From Scheffersomyces stipitis CBS 6054 (Eukaryota; Ascomycota; Pichiomycetes; Serinales; Debaryomycetaceae), in assembly GCF_000209165.1 (NCBI RefSeq), contig NC_009043.1, forward strand, positions 1,488,001-1,552,000: 64,000 bases of DNA, in the 5' to 3' direction. How positions within the stretch are numbered: position 1 is the stretch's first letter; every line of letters starts with the position of its first letter. This document shows, in pieces, positions 29,562-38,757 of this stretch. Made by a program: the position numbers and the translations under genes. The notes beneath the pieces were generated by a model. The model did no database searches. It was not told the origin of the DNA and was given only the letters and a program-made list of their open reading frames with translations.

Positions 29562-32006
29562 TTATGTAAAAGCTTCCCTTTCTTTTCCCGTACTTCTCAA
29601 AATACAATTCTCAATTAGCCCGGCGTACTCTCGGCAGATCTCTGACCTACAAAGAATGTACTTGTTTTTGAATAATTTCAATAACCCAACCAAATAATGC
29701 TTATTCGGAATATCATCAATTACTTTGGCACACTTTTCAAGACTTTTATAGTCCAATGACTTCTGGCCCGTACCCTTGGTCAATGAAGAAAATATTCTAC
29801 TGATATAAGCGTAGCCTTCTTCTTTTTCGCTTACGACGTTCTGCTTTGCATATCTTTGATCCAATGACTCTGGTCCATATAGGGAATAGTTGTAAACCCA
29901 AATAACAAATAGTGATGATGCCACTATATTTGGTCTGTAGAGAATGGGATCAGAGTCTGGGTCGTAAACCGATTGTTCTTCTCCATTGAACAATATTTCA
30001 TTTAACAATATGTAACAATGAAGAACTGATATCTTCCCATTAGCAGTATTAGCCCATTGCTTGATTCTTCCTTCTACTACTTTGTAGTCTCTTTCAGTTG
30101 TCTTGACACTCATTCTTCTAGGTGACCCAGCATAGATTAGCATATCATATTGCTTCACCCTCATGAATGCCTGACATAAGTGATAGATAGGAAATTTACA
30201 TTTGGTATCGTTCACAGATAACCCAGAGCGAACAGAATTCGTAGACTCTACTGTCAGAGGTAAATAGAAAGCATTTCTAGTATCACAACAGTCTCCAACT
30301 GCTTCCCTCCACACCTCTATAGCATTGTATATTGTCGATTTCCACGATTCTTCAACTGATTTCCAATCCAAGAATGTCATTTGAAGATCTTTTTGTTCCA
30401 TCTGAAATTTAATCGTTAACAAACCTGCCAAAAGCAATTTTTTACTTAGTGAACTTGCTTCTGATTGTTCCTGGTGAAGCAATTTGGTCAATGCAACAAT
30501 GAACCTTGGAGTTTCAGTCTGTGGTGGCAAGTTATTATTGTCTATTACTGACATTTCCCACAACATATCATCACAAGGCATCAGCAATTTAATTTGATGG
30601 GCGAACAATACGATTTCATGCCCAAAAATAGTAGCATGAAAGGTGTCTAAATAGAAAGACACGAGAGCAGCCCTCTTTAATGACTCAATCTCAATCCATT
30701 TTTTCCAAATGTCTTTCTCTTCTGTCAAGTTAGTCTCGTCACTGGTTCTATTCAATGGGTCTCCTCCCAATAATGCGCTTCTCCTCAATAACTGTATCTT
30801 GAGGCCATGATGTAAGTATGCTCTTTCATGCAATTTTCTATTGGAAAACAACATTTCATAGGACTCTAATATGACCAAGCTTTGTATCATCCATGCCCTT
30901 GTAGGCAGCCCGAACTCCTCTGATGAAGATATGAGCCATCTCAAAGGCACTGCAATACAATCAGCTAGTTTCTGAGGATGTGGGATGATGGACATTGCGG
31001 TGGTGTCATTTACGTCCATCAAACCAGCACCCATCATTATCATGCTTAATAGCAAAAATGGGTGAACATCATCGGCACTAAATGAGGGCCTATGTAATAT
31101 TGGAAACTGAACATGGTAAACTGCCCAATAGATATCCAAACATATGCGTAACTGCTCAGTATCAAGTAAAAATTCATGCAATTGTGGAATATAACCACAT
31201 ATCTTTTGAATCAACACCGTTCCTCTAAAAGTCTGAGTACTATACTGTGGAAATTTAGGTGATATACAAAAAGCCTCTTCTAACATGTGGTTAGCATTAG
31301 TATGTCCACTCAAAGTGGTATCAAAGGGACTCAAGACGTTTTTTTGGTTCAAGAAATCATTATCATTGAAGAGCCACTGAGTCAAATCGATGGGTAATAG
31401 AGAATGTTCGGCTGGGATATGCTCAGTTGGGATTGGTTGGCTCGTATATTCGCCAATTGAACTTGAACGACTAGAATATGATAAGTTTTCACTTTCACTA
31501 TGATGTTTATGATCGACAATTGGATAGAACCGATCTGCAACTGCAACATGTGCACTTAAGCTATTATTGCCTTCGCCTATTGCATGATTTGTGTGCTGAC
31601 TTTGCCGGTGTTGTTGTGTTGTTGCATAACCCAATTGATCAATCTTTGAACGGTTTTCTTGTATCTCCTCGCTTCTGTTGCCATTGGTGACTATCTCATG
31701 ATCGCCATTTTCGAATACATCTTCTAGTTTGTCGGTAGATTCAACAAGACTACTATTGACTGTCAAATCAGATGCCGTATGCTTCTTCGCCAACTTTAGT
31801 TTCTGTTTCTGAATCTTTCTTCTATGATGTAATTCATGCTTTTCCTTTACATCCTTTCTGACAAACAGCTTATCACAACCAGGACAGGAACAGGTGTGGA
31901 TCTCACGAGGTTCATGGTTAAATTTGTGTCGAGATAAGTGGTCGGATCTGGAGAATGACTTCCCACACTCTGGTACGTCGCAAACGTACCTCTCTCCAAC
32001 TTTCAT
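29562..32006 (-). CDS. C2H2 zinc-finger transcription factor with fungal-specific regulatory domain
   Basis: The start is the first ATG (32004-32006), giving 814 residues; a stop codon lies further upstream in the frame. Two C2H2 fingers sit at the very N-terminus: Cys9-X4-Cys14-X12-His27-X3-His31 and Cys39-X4-Cys44-X12-His57-X3-His61. A basic stretch (about 62-80) may be the nuclear localisation signal. After a low-complexity region, a fungal_trans-type domain begins around residue 285 (AVYHVQFPILHRPSF). The finger 1 helix, RSDHLSR, is of the kind that reads GGG. Its location between the aldolase and the reductase, with G-rich sites in their promoters, suggests it is the cluster regulator. 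Confidence 0.85.
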   Translation of the reverse strand: MKVGERYVCDVPECGKSFSRSDHLSRHKFNHEPREIHTCSCPGCDKLFVRKDVKEKHELHHRRKIQKQKLKLAKKHTASDLTVNSSLVESTDKLEDVFENGDHEIVTNGNRSEEIQENRSKIDQLGYATTQQHRQSQHTNHAIGEGNNSLSAHVAVADRFYPIVDHKHHSESENLSYSSRSSSIGEYTSQPIPTEHIPAEHSLLPIDLTQWLFNDNDFLNQKNVLSPFDTTLSGHTNANHMLEEAFCISPKFPQYSTQTFRGTVLIQKICGYIPQLHEFLLDTEQLRICLDIYWAVYHVQFPILHRPSFSADDVHPFLLLSMIMMGAGLMDVNDTTAMSIIPHPQKLADCIAVPLRWLISSSEEFGLPTRAWMIQSLVILESYEMLFSNRKLHERAYLHHGLKIQLLRRSALLGGDPLNRTSDETNLTEEKDIWKKWIEIESLKRAALVSFYLDTFHATIFGHEIVLFAHQIKLLMPCDDMLWEMSVIDNNNLPPQTETPRFIVALTKLLHQEQSEASSLSKKLLLAGLLTIKFQMEQKDLQMTFLDWKSVEESWKSTIYNAIEVWREAVGDCCDTRNAFYLPLTVESTNSVRSGLSVNDTKCKFPIYHLCQAFMRVKQYDMLIYAGSPRRMSVKTTERDYKVVEGRIKQWANTANGKISVLHCYILLNEILFNGEEQSVYDPDSDPILYRPNIVASSLFVIWVYNYSLYGPESLDQRYAKQNVVSEKEEGYAYISRIFSSLTKGTGQKSLDYKSLEKCAKVIDDIPNKHYLVGLLKLFKNKYILCRSEICREYAGLIENCILRSTGKEREAFT

Positions 32007-33239
32007 AATGAACCGCTGGTCTGCCAACTTCTCACTATACTAAAACTTCTCGTTTTACGAAACAAAGCTAAATTCTTTTTTTTTGTTGGAAAAGTATCTC
32101 CTTCTTGCTGAATAATTTATTGGCAATTGCTGCCGGTCAAAACCGATCTCGCATCAAAAGTGTTCGAAATCAATACCACTTGTGGTTTGAAAAAGACTTT
32201 TAAAATGGTGGTCAGCACAAGAGACATTCAGGCGATAATGCCGAAGCGGTGATTATGTTCCGGAGGCTGAACGACTATCTTGAAAATTGTGATCCACTTT
32301 TTGTGTGTATCTTCATACAGTCAAATTGTATTTTATTTGCTTGACCCCACTTTATTAATCCGGTATTTAAGCTTTATTGACCTTCTATCTAATTTCCCTT
32401 TTGACATAAAATGTAAAATTCCCCACGAAGTGCAACAAGCCCCACTTTTTGAACCAGGCTTCGGAATGCATAAGGGAAACTCCGATTTTTAAGATTTTGC
32501 ACTGCCGCATCTGCGTCTTCTTCGGAGCAACTTCTTGAGGTTGAGCCGCGTGGTTAAGTATTTCAACACAGGTGTAGAAATCAGTCGTATTCTTAATTTA
32601 AACATTTAGGGGATGGTGGCGAAATGTACAGTTTCCTAAAGATTTTTGCTAAAAAATTGCACAAAATATCTAATATATGCATTGGTTCTCATTTATGTAT
32701 GGTGATTCAAATTTATTTCGATTCTGGTTGTAATTTGCAGAAGTAAATGATAATCTAACAACATTATTGCATTTAATTCTTTCAATTGATTTACTTCTAC
32801 GGCTCTTACATGCTAAGCCGCTTATCAGCCCACTGAATAGAGATATAGTATGCACTAATTATAGCTCACGACTAAAACCTACAAAAAGAGCTGGTCCATC
32901 ATACCGTGATAATAGTCGCACTTATCATGATTCGAGATTCTATATACTTATCATAACTCTAAACCAAATACCATATAACTGATATGTATGAATACATGTG
33001 GAAATAAGAACCATGCCACAACAAGACGCCATTGGCACAACTCTTGAGTTCGGCACATGAAAGCTTTGACCAAGTCTTGGCATTCTTCTTCCTGTTTGGG
33101 CTATCTAATTGAATTTGGAGCCGTATAACAGGGGATGAACTATAAAATGATATCTAGATACCTTAAGTTCAATTCCTCGAAGTTACAAAAGATTCTTGTC
33201 AAACAGGGAATTCTTTATGAAAATAATAAATAAACGACA
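32007..33239. promoter_or_regulatory. Divergent region between the regulator and the CGY-repeat gene
   Basis: This 1.2-kb AT-rich stretch has three copies of the core CCCCAC (32345-32350, 32421-32426 and 32440-32445) about 340-440 bases before the regulator start. They share the core of the cluster motif and would fit autoregulation. No other gene is supportable here. Confidence 0.45.
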
Positions 33240-33647
33240 ATGTCTTCTACTTTTGCCCTACCATTCCATGAAGGACCTTTCGATCCATACATTCCAAATG
33301 TTGATGAATTAGTCTATGACTGTGGTTACGCAAACATTACTATTCCTGTTAATGACACTAACCTCAATAGCGTCGCTTATGATTGTGGGTATAGTAAAGG
33401 AGGAACATGGGTAGGACTAGCCCCAAGCCCAAAGGATAGATCATTCTTCAACTGTGGCTACTACAATATAACCATACATAACTCTTCGGCTGAGATCTAC
33501 AGAGTACTCTATGAATGTGGATATTTTTTTACAAGCACAGAGCAAGAACGAAACAAGAAACACAAATCCAATTCGCCCCGACTCGTTCTTCCAAAACTAT
33601 GGATACTCGTTTTGTTACTAGTGCAATTAGCTTTTATTGCTTGTTAA
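33240..33647 (+). CDS. Small protein with four Cys-Gly-Tyr repeats and C-terminal hydrophobic segment
   Basis: The 135-residue protein was not recognised. Cys-Gly-Tyr occurs at residues 28-30, 49-51, 72-74 and 93-95, each after an aromatic or acidic pair as in YDCGY or NCGYY. This gives repeats of 21-23 residues. Four N-glycosylation sequons (Asn32, 38, 76 and 81) lie between them. A basic/Ser stretch is followed by a hydrophobic C-terminus (about 118-135) ending in Cys, which could be a tail anchor or a GPI-type signal. No N-terminal signal peptide is seen. An out-of-frame ATG at 33218 overlaps the start. Its repeat order argues for a real gene, but its membership of the cluster is uncertain. 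Confidence 0.5.
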   Translation: MSSTFALPFHEGPFDPYIPNVDELVYDCGYANITIPVNDTNLNSVAYDCGYSKGGTWVGLAPSPKDRSFFNCGYYNITIHNSSAEIYRVLYECGYFFTSTEQERNKKHKSNSPRLVLPKLWILVLLLVQLAFIAC

Positions 33648-34611
33648 GAGAGAGCAATATTTTTTTGTCATACAATACTTTCCTTATTAGAATCTATTCA
33701 CTTTCGTTTTTGTATTATTTTCGATGATTGTTTAATTATACTCCTATGTAGCACAATATATTTTATTCCAAGAAGTATGCAACGAATAATTGATTACACA
33801 AGAAAGGAACTGTAGATGTGAAAATCTCTTTGACATATCTATGTAAGAGTTGCTCCTCTCAAAGAGTTGCACTTCACTCAATCTTTGATTTGTACCAGCT
33901 GATAGATTTACTCGTTTCACTCAATGACAAATGTTCTTCATTAACCAATTCTGTTGAAAGACTGAACTCTTTGATGTAACAGTAGCATCTGTAGTTGGAA
34001 ACCACAATTGAAGAAGATAAGTGTAGAACTACATTCCGAAGCAGCAAATACTACAAGTACAATCGAATTTTTGTAGATTCTAGAATTACGATAGTATAGA
34101 ATTGTTCTTGCTTATCGTGACCTAACCAAGAAATCAATGAGACACATACATTCTGAACTAGAGATTTGGAGTTCTGGGCTTTTATATAACTCGATCTACT
34201 ATCGTCGACTTTCTCAATTGAAGACTGCTGAGTTTAAGTGCTAAAAATATATGGTTGCAAATGGAACAATTTTGCATACCATACATGAGATGTATACGTC
34301 TTGGATAATTATCCTGAACGCTTGTTACAAAAGATTGAAAGGAAATAAACTACATTTCTTTCATTATGAGAGCTTTTCAAAGCAATGAACAGAATTCTTG
34401 ATACACGGACATACCGAACAAGATTGCAGCTTCACTGATTCGTCTTGATACCATATCCTTTTATAGACTTTACTCTCTCCTAATCCTTCCTTTCAATAAA
34501 AACCAATGCTCGCAATCTTGTTTAGCAGGCATTGCTTAGAAAATACTGTAATAAAATAAGAGTAGAGTCTATTCAATGTAAGATATGCAGTTATCTAAAT
34601 AATTCTAGCAC
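33648..34611. other. Intergenic region, about 1 kb
   Basis: AT-rich sequence between the CGY-repeat gene and the 3' end of the aldo-keto reductase. Only scattered short frames were seen. Unlike the promoters to its right, it lacks the TGGTGGGG motif. Confidence 0.35.
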
Positions 34612-35600
34612 CTAATCTTCACCGTAGACGTCAATTGGATCCCAGTTAGGACTGACGAATCTCTTGATACCCTTGACTTTGTGCAAGTTGTTCAATTCTT
34701 CACCATCTTCGTCCGACAAATCGACAACATTGAAGTTGCTTTCAATTCTTGAATCGCTGACAGACTTTGGCAACACAACAGTTCCTCTCCAGATAGCCCA
34801 AGAGATCAAAATTGTAGCTACCGAAACCTGATTCTTTTCTGCAATTTTGACAATAGTTTCGTCCTTCAATAATGGGGAATTGGAGGAGCCCAATGGACTG
34901 AAAGCTTCCAACAAAATATCATGTTTCTTACAGAACTCAAGAAGCTCAGTTTGTGGCAAGTATGGGTGTATCTCAACCTGGTTAACCGTAGGAACGATCT
35001 TATAGTCAGGCGAACTAAACAACTTTTTCAAGTTTTTAATAGAGAAGTTAGAAACTCCAATTGACTTGGCTTTACCTGATTCAACCAAATGCTGCATGTC
35101 GGCGTATGTTTGGGTGAAATCGCGGTCAAACACTATATCACGCTTTCCGTTAGGTAATGTTGGAATACCTGGGTGCAGCTTGTTTGCCTTGTTCAAACAA
35201 ACTGGCCAATGCATCAAGTACAAGTCAACATAGTCCAAACCAAGGTTTTTCAAGGATTGATCCAAGGCACCAGCAGGATCAAGAGCATCAATGGGGGCCA
35301 ACTTAGTTGTTACAAAGATTTCTTTTCTTGGGATTCCTGAATCTCTAATAGCACGGCCAACAGGTTCTTCATTGCCGTAAGCAAGAGCGGAATCGATGTG
35401 TCTGTAACCTGTTTTGAGAGCAAACAAAACAGCTTTGTAGACGTCATCGGCCAGGGCTTGCCAGGTACCAAGTCCCAATGCTGGGATGGTTTCACCACTA
35501 TTGAGCTTGTAAACTTTTGATGATCTATGAAGATTGTTAGTATATAAGGAACTGATCAATTCGTTGAAAATGAAGTCACATACTTATAAGAAGTAGCCAT
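34612..35600 (-). CDS. Aldo-keto reductase with a 17-base first exon
   Basis: The coding sequence joins the complement of 35584-35600 and 34612-35524 across a 59-base intron, giving 309 residues beginning MATSYKSSKVYKLNSG. The AKR catalytic tetrad is Asp50, Tyr55, Lys80 and His111 (segments HIDSALAYGNE, TTKLA and LMHWPV). The cofactor-site region LPKSVSDSRIESNF follows near the C-terminus. It resembles the yeast Gcy1/Ypr1 group, NADPH-dependent reductases of glyceraldehyde and other carbonyls. In fungal galacturonate breakdown, both the first step (uronate reduction) and the last (L-glyceraldehyde reduction) are done by such enzymes, so the neighbourhood fits either. The in-frame sequence before exon 2 has no ATG. 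Confidence 0.88.
35525..35583 (-). other. Intron of the aldo-keto reductase gene
   Basis: Read on the minus strand, the donor GTATGT starts at 35583. A perfect TACTAAC follows, and the acceptor CATAG ends at 35525. Splicing gives a lysine codon across the junction and a normal AKR N-terminus. Confidence 0.88.
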
Positions 35601-36222
35601 TGTAGTATGCTAACTTGAATAAAGATTGAATTTTTGATGATTTCATTTGTAATTCTTCTTTCTACTCATGGATAATCGGCGACTTATAAGTGCTAATCAT
35701 TATAGCAGGCAGGCCGGTTTTGATTTTGGTGGGGGAGGGGGAGGTGGGGATTTACGCAACATCTGTCGGATGTTGCAAAGTGTAAATTCCTGGCATACAG
35801 TACTACCTAAATGAAAACACAAAGCGCGGCTTCTCTAGCATACCCCACCATGTTCGAGGACAGAAGCTGACACTTCAATTTTTATTGCAACCGAGGAATT
35901 CAGTTAAGGTATGCATTATCTTTGAAGCTTAATGTAAAATCTCCACCAACTAGAAGAAAATAAAATTCAGGTACAAAACTGGGCTCAAACAAAGTGCTTA
36001 ACAGCGCTCCAGAGAGCCATTGCTACACAATTTGGCCAGGATCATTTTGTTTGCAATATGTATTGAGTATTAGCTACGAAATTGAGGTGTTCGAAATAAG
36101 AATCATTTCATTCATAAACAACAGAAGAAAAACTATGGATCTAACAAAGACTTTGAATTTCCAGAAGCCAAAAGGCTTTGATAAATCAGAAAAAATAAAG
36201 AAAACTAGAGTGGACTGGCATT
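35601..36222 (-). promoter_or_regulatory. Promoter of the aldo-keto reductase gene with G-rich tracts
   Basis: TGGTGGGG lies at 35727-35734 in a dense G-rich run that continues to AGGTGGGG at 35742-35749. The reverse complement, CCCCACCA, is at 35843-35850. The remainder up to the transporter 3' end is AT-rich and has no supportable gene. Confidence 0.6.
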
Positions 36223-37878
36223 TTATGTTTCCGATGTCTTAGATTTAGTATCTTCAATGTGCTCCACTTCAGCCTTCCTCTTTGTTGGTGATTCTGGTTC
36301 AACAATAGCTTGTTGAGCTTTGAACATCAAGTCAGAAATATCTTCTCCGAAGATCTTTGCAACCTCTTCCAATCCCAATCCTCTAGTTTCTGGGAAGGTG
36401 AATTGAATCACGACCATATGCGTGAACAATAAAATACAGTAAACAATATAGTATTTCCATCCAATGGAATCCATTCCAAGATTGTTCACGTAGTTGTTGA
36501 AAAAAATCCAAACTTGACTTGCCAAGGAATACAATATAGAAGCTTTTCCTCTCAAAGTATAAGGGACAATTTCCATAACATATGTGTTTCCAATTGGAGA
36601 GAAAGCATGATAAAATCCCATATCGAAATAGAGGAGTGCAATAATTCCCCGACCCAATGCCTTATTCTTGAATTGTGTTTTTTCGTTTATGTCTGCCAAC
36701 ACTATCCAAATAATGAATATTATGCACATTCCACCAAGAGAAACTTGCATTACAACTTTCCGTCTCCACTTAGCAGAATAAATAGCAAAAACAAGTGCAC
36801 AAACACCACCAAAAAGTGTTAAACCAATATTAATCTTTAACTTGTCACTTGGCTCGGTAATACCAATATCCTGAAGAACAATTGAGAAATAATAAGCAAT
36901 AAGCGAGGAACCACACAATTGAAGAATCGATGGCAATGCAAGCGTGATAAATAATCTATGCATATTTGCTTTTGATGAAAACCATGTCAACCAAGAAACC
37001 TTTTTGCCGATCTTTTCTCTGGAGATTGCAGCACTAATTTCAGCCATTTCGAATTTAACTAATTCACTGTTTCTGTCACCACCAGCATGGTATTTAGTCA
37101 AAATTTCAAAAGCTTCGTCTTCTTTCCCGTGTGCAATTAGCCATCTAGGAGATTCTGGACAGAAATAAACTAATACTAGTTGGATTAATGGAACAACAGC
37201 TTGAAGCAACGAAGGTAAGCGCCATGACCAGTTGTTGTACTTCATACTAGATTGATAAGGACCCCAAGTAAAAAGTGCTGCCATGAATGAACCTACTGGA
37301 AAGGCAGCCTGCAACATACTTGTCAAAATAGGTCTCTGAGATGGGTAAGCTGTCTCTGCCAACAATGGAGCAGCAGAAACTTGCATTCCACCAGAACCAA
37401 AACCAAGAATCATACGTGCAGCGAGAAACATACCAAAATTAACTGAAGCAGACTGCAATGCAGCACCAAGAATAGTCAATAGAATTGCACCTGCAAGTAC
37501 ATGTTTTCTTTTCATTCTGTCACCACTAGCAGTCAAAAATGGAGTAACAGCCATTGCTCCAATGGTGATACCATTCGTCATAGTACTCAAAATTTGACCA
37601 TGTGGTTTATTGAAATATGCTGACCAACTTGGTAATGTTTGCAAATTACCCATCATACTACCATCATAACCTAAAGTAACCTGAGCAAGCAGCGCACATC
37701 CTAACAATACGTTCAATTTTAACAAATGAGGGTACTGGAACCACCATTTGTCTAATTTTGGGGTGACGTCTTCCAAAGTAAGAACTCTTTGTTCTTCTTG
37801 CCCAAGTGAGCCATTCTCATAGCCTTTAGAGCTGACTGTTATAATGTTATTTTCTTTAATATCTTTTGTTCCAATCAT
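36223..37878 (-). CDS. MFS sugar transporter, lactose-permease-like
   Basis: The 551-residue protein is a 12-helix sugar porter of the major facilitator superfamily. It has GYDGSMMGNLQ in helix 1, ARMILGFGSGGM in the first half, ESPRWLI at the end of helix 6 and a C-terminal PETRGLGLEEV. This matches the fungal lactose permease (LAC) branch, which includes carriers of disaccharides, cellobiose and uronic-type sugars. The N-terminal 45 residues and the C-terminal 40 are hydrophilic and cytosolic. The start is the first ATG. A TATATATAAA (37929-37938) lies about 50 bases upstream. Its divergent partner is the DUF2264 gene, so import and intracellular use of one substrate is plausible. Confidence 0.88.
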   Translation of the reverse strand: MIGTKDIKENNIITVSSKGYENGSLGQEEQRVLTLEDVTPKLDKWWFQYPHLLKLNVLLGCALLAQVTLGYDGSMMGNLQTLPSWSAYFNKPHGQILSTMTNGITIGAMAVTPFLTASGDRMKRKHVLAGAILLTILGAALQSASVNFGMFLAARMILGFGSGGMQVSAAPLLAETAYPSQRPILTSMLQAAFPVGSFMAALFTWGPYQSSMKYNNWSWRLPSLLQAVVPLIQLVLVYFCPESPRWLIAHGKEDEAFEILTKYHAGGDRNSELVKFEMAEISAAISREKIGKKVSWLTWFSSKANMHRLFITLALPSILQLCGSSLIAYYFSIVLQDIGITEPSDKLKINIGLTLFGGVCALVFAIYSAKWRRKVVMQVSLGGMCIIFIIWIVLADINEKTQFKNKALGRGIIALLYFDMGFYHAFSPIGNTYVMEIVPYTLRGKASILYSLASQVWIFFNNYVNNLGMDSIGWKYYIVYCILLFTHMVVIQFTFPETRGLGLEEVAKIFGEDISDLMFKAQQAIVEPESPTKRKAEVEHIEDTKSKTSET

Positions 37879-38757
37879 GTTTGTTGAACACTATTCAAAA
37901 CTGATAGACAAATTGGCGAAGACAATCATATATATAAAGTTTTGGATAATAGAACCAGTCAAACAAGACCCCTTCAAAATTATTTGAGATATCTTTTCAA
38001 AAATGTGGAGTACATCAATAGAGATTGTCTACTTGCTATGTTACTGCGAATAATGAAGTTGGAGTTCTGCGGAGAGTACCGATAGATTTTTCTCCAAACC
38101 CCCACCATTTTCGATGCGGACTAAAAAATAGTACACTGCCGTAGGTATTCTTGAAAAATACACTCAAACTAAGAGCGCATCATTCTGAGGAGAGAATTTC
38201 ACAGCACGGAAAGACCTATTCGGTGTTGATTTACGGATCTAGAGATTTCCTCAAGTGCATTAAAATTTTGGGGTTGAATCGACAACCTAAAAAATTTATT
38301 TAGATCGGACTGCCAAATGCATATTCCTTAAGTATTACAGTCATGTATATAGCGCAAGGCACATTTGGTGGGGTTGAGGGGAGGTAATAGAAAATACCAA
38401 TCTTCTGCTAATCGAGCTTGGCAAATGCATGCAACCAAGGCAATACCTTCCAAAAGTTAATGCAAGGGCCATTTGGTGGGGGGCATCCGGGCTTTTCAAT
38501 ATTTTCTTCTCATCAAAAAATAACTTCAACTTCTCGAAATGTTTTGTGGGTGAGAGTGACATTTGACACATTTCTAACTTTGTAATTTCGTCCTCCTTGC
38601 ACTTAGATTCTCCGTGGGGCCATACCACCCGGACGGGAGTGACAAGTAGTGGGGGGTGGGGTAAATACTATACCGATGAATCATATATATAGCAGATCAT
38701 GGCCATTTGTCAACTTGAGTGTAGTATTATTTGGGATCAATAAAATAACAATTAAAG
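37879..38757. promoter_or_regulatory. Divergent promoter of the transporter and the DUF2264 gene, with repeated G-rich sites
   Basis: TATA-like boxes flank both ends: 37929-37938 for the transporter and TATATATA at 38684-38691 for the DUF2264 gene. CCCCACCA is at 38100-38107. TGGTGGGG is at 38366-38373 and 38474-38481. Related GGGTGGGG is at 38654-38661 and GTGGGG at 38614-38619. The last two full sites sit inside a longer near-repeat (38354-38373 and 38462-38481, 18 of 20 bases identical). Confidence 0.65.

Noticed and set aside
33165..33180. AGTTCAATTCC resembling a tRNA B box
   Set aside because: No A box or acceptor-stem complementarity upstream.
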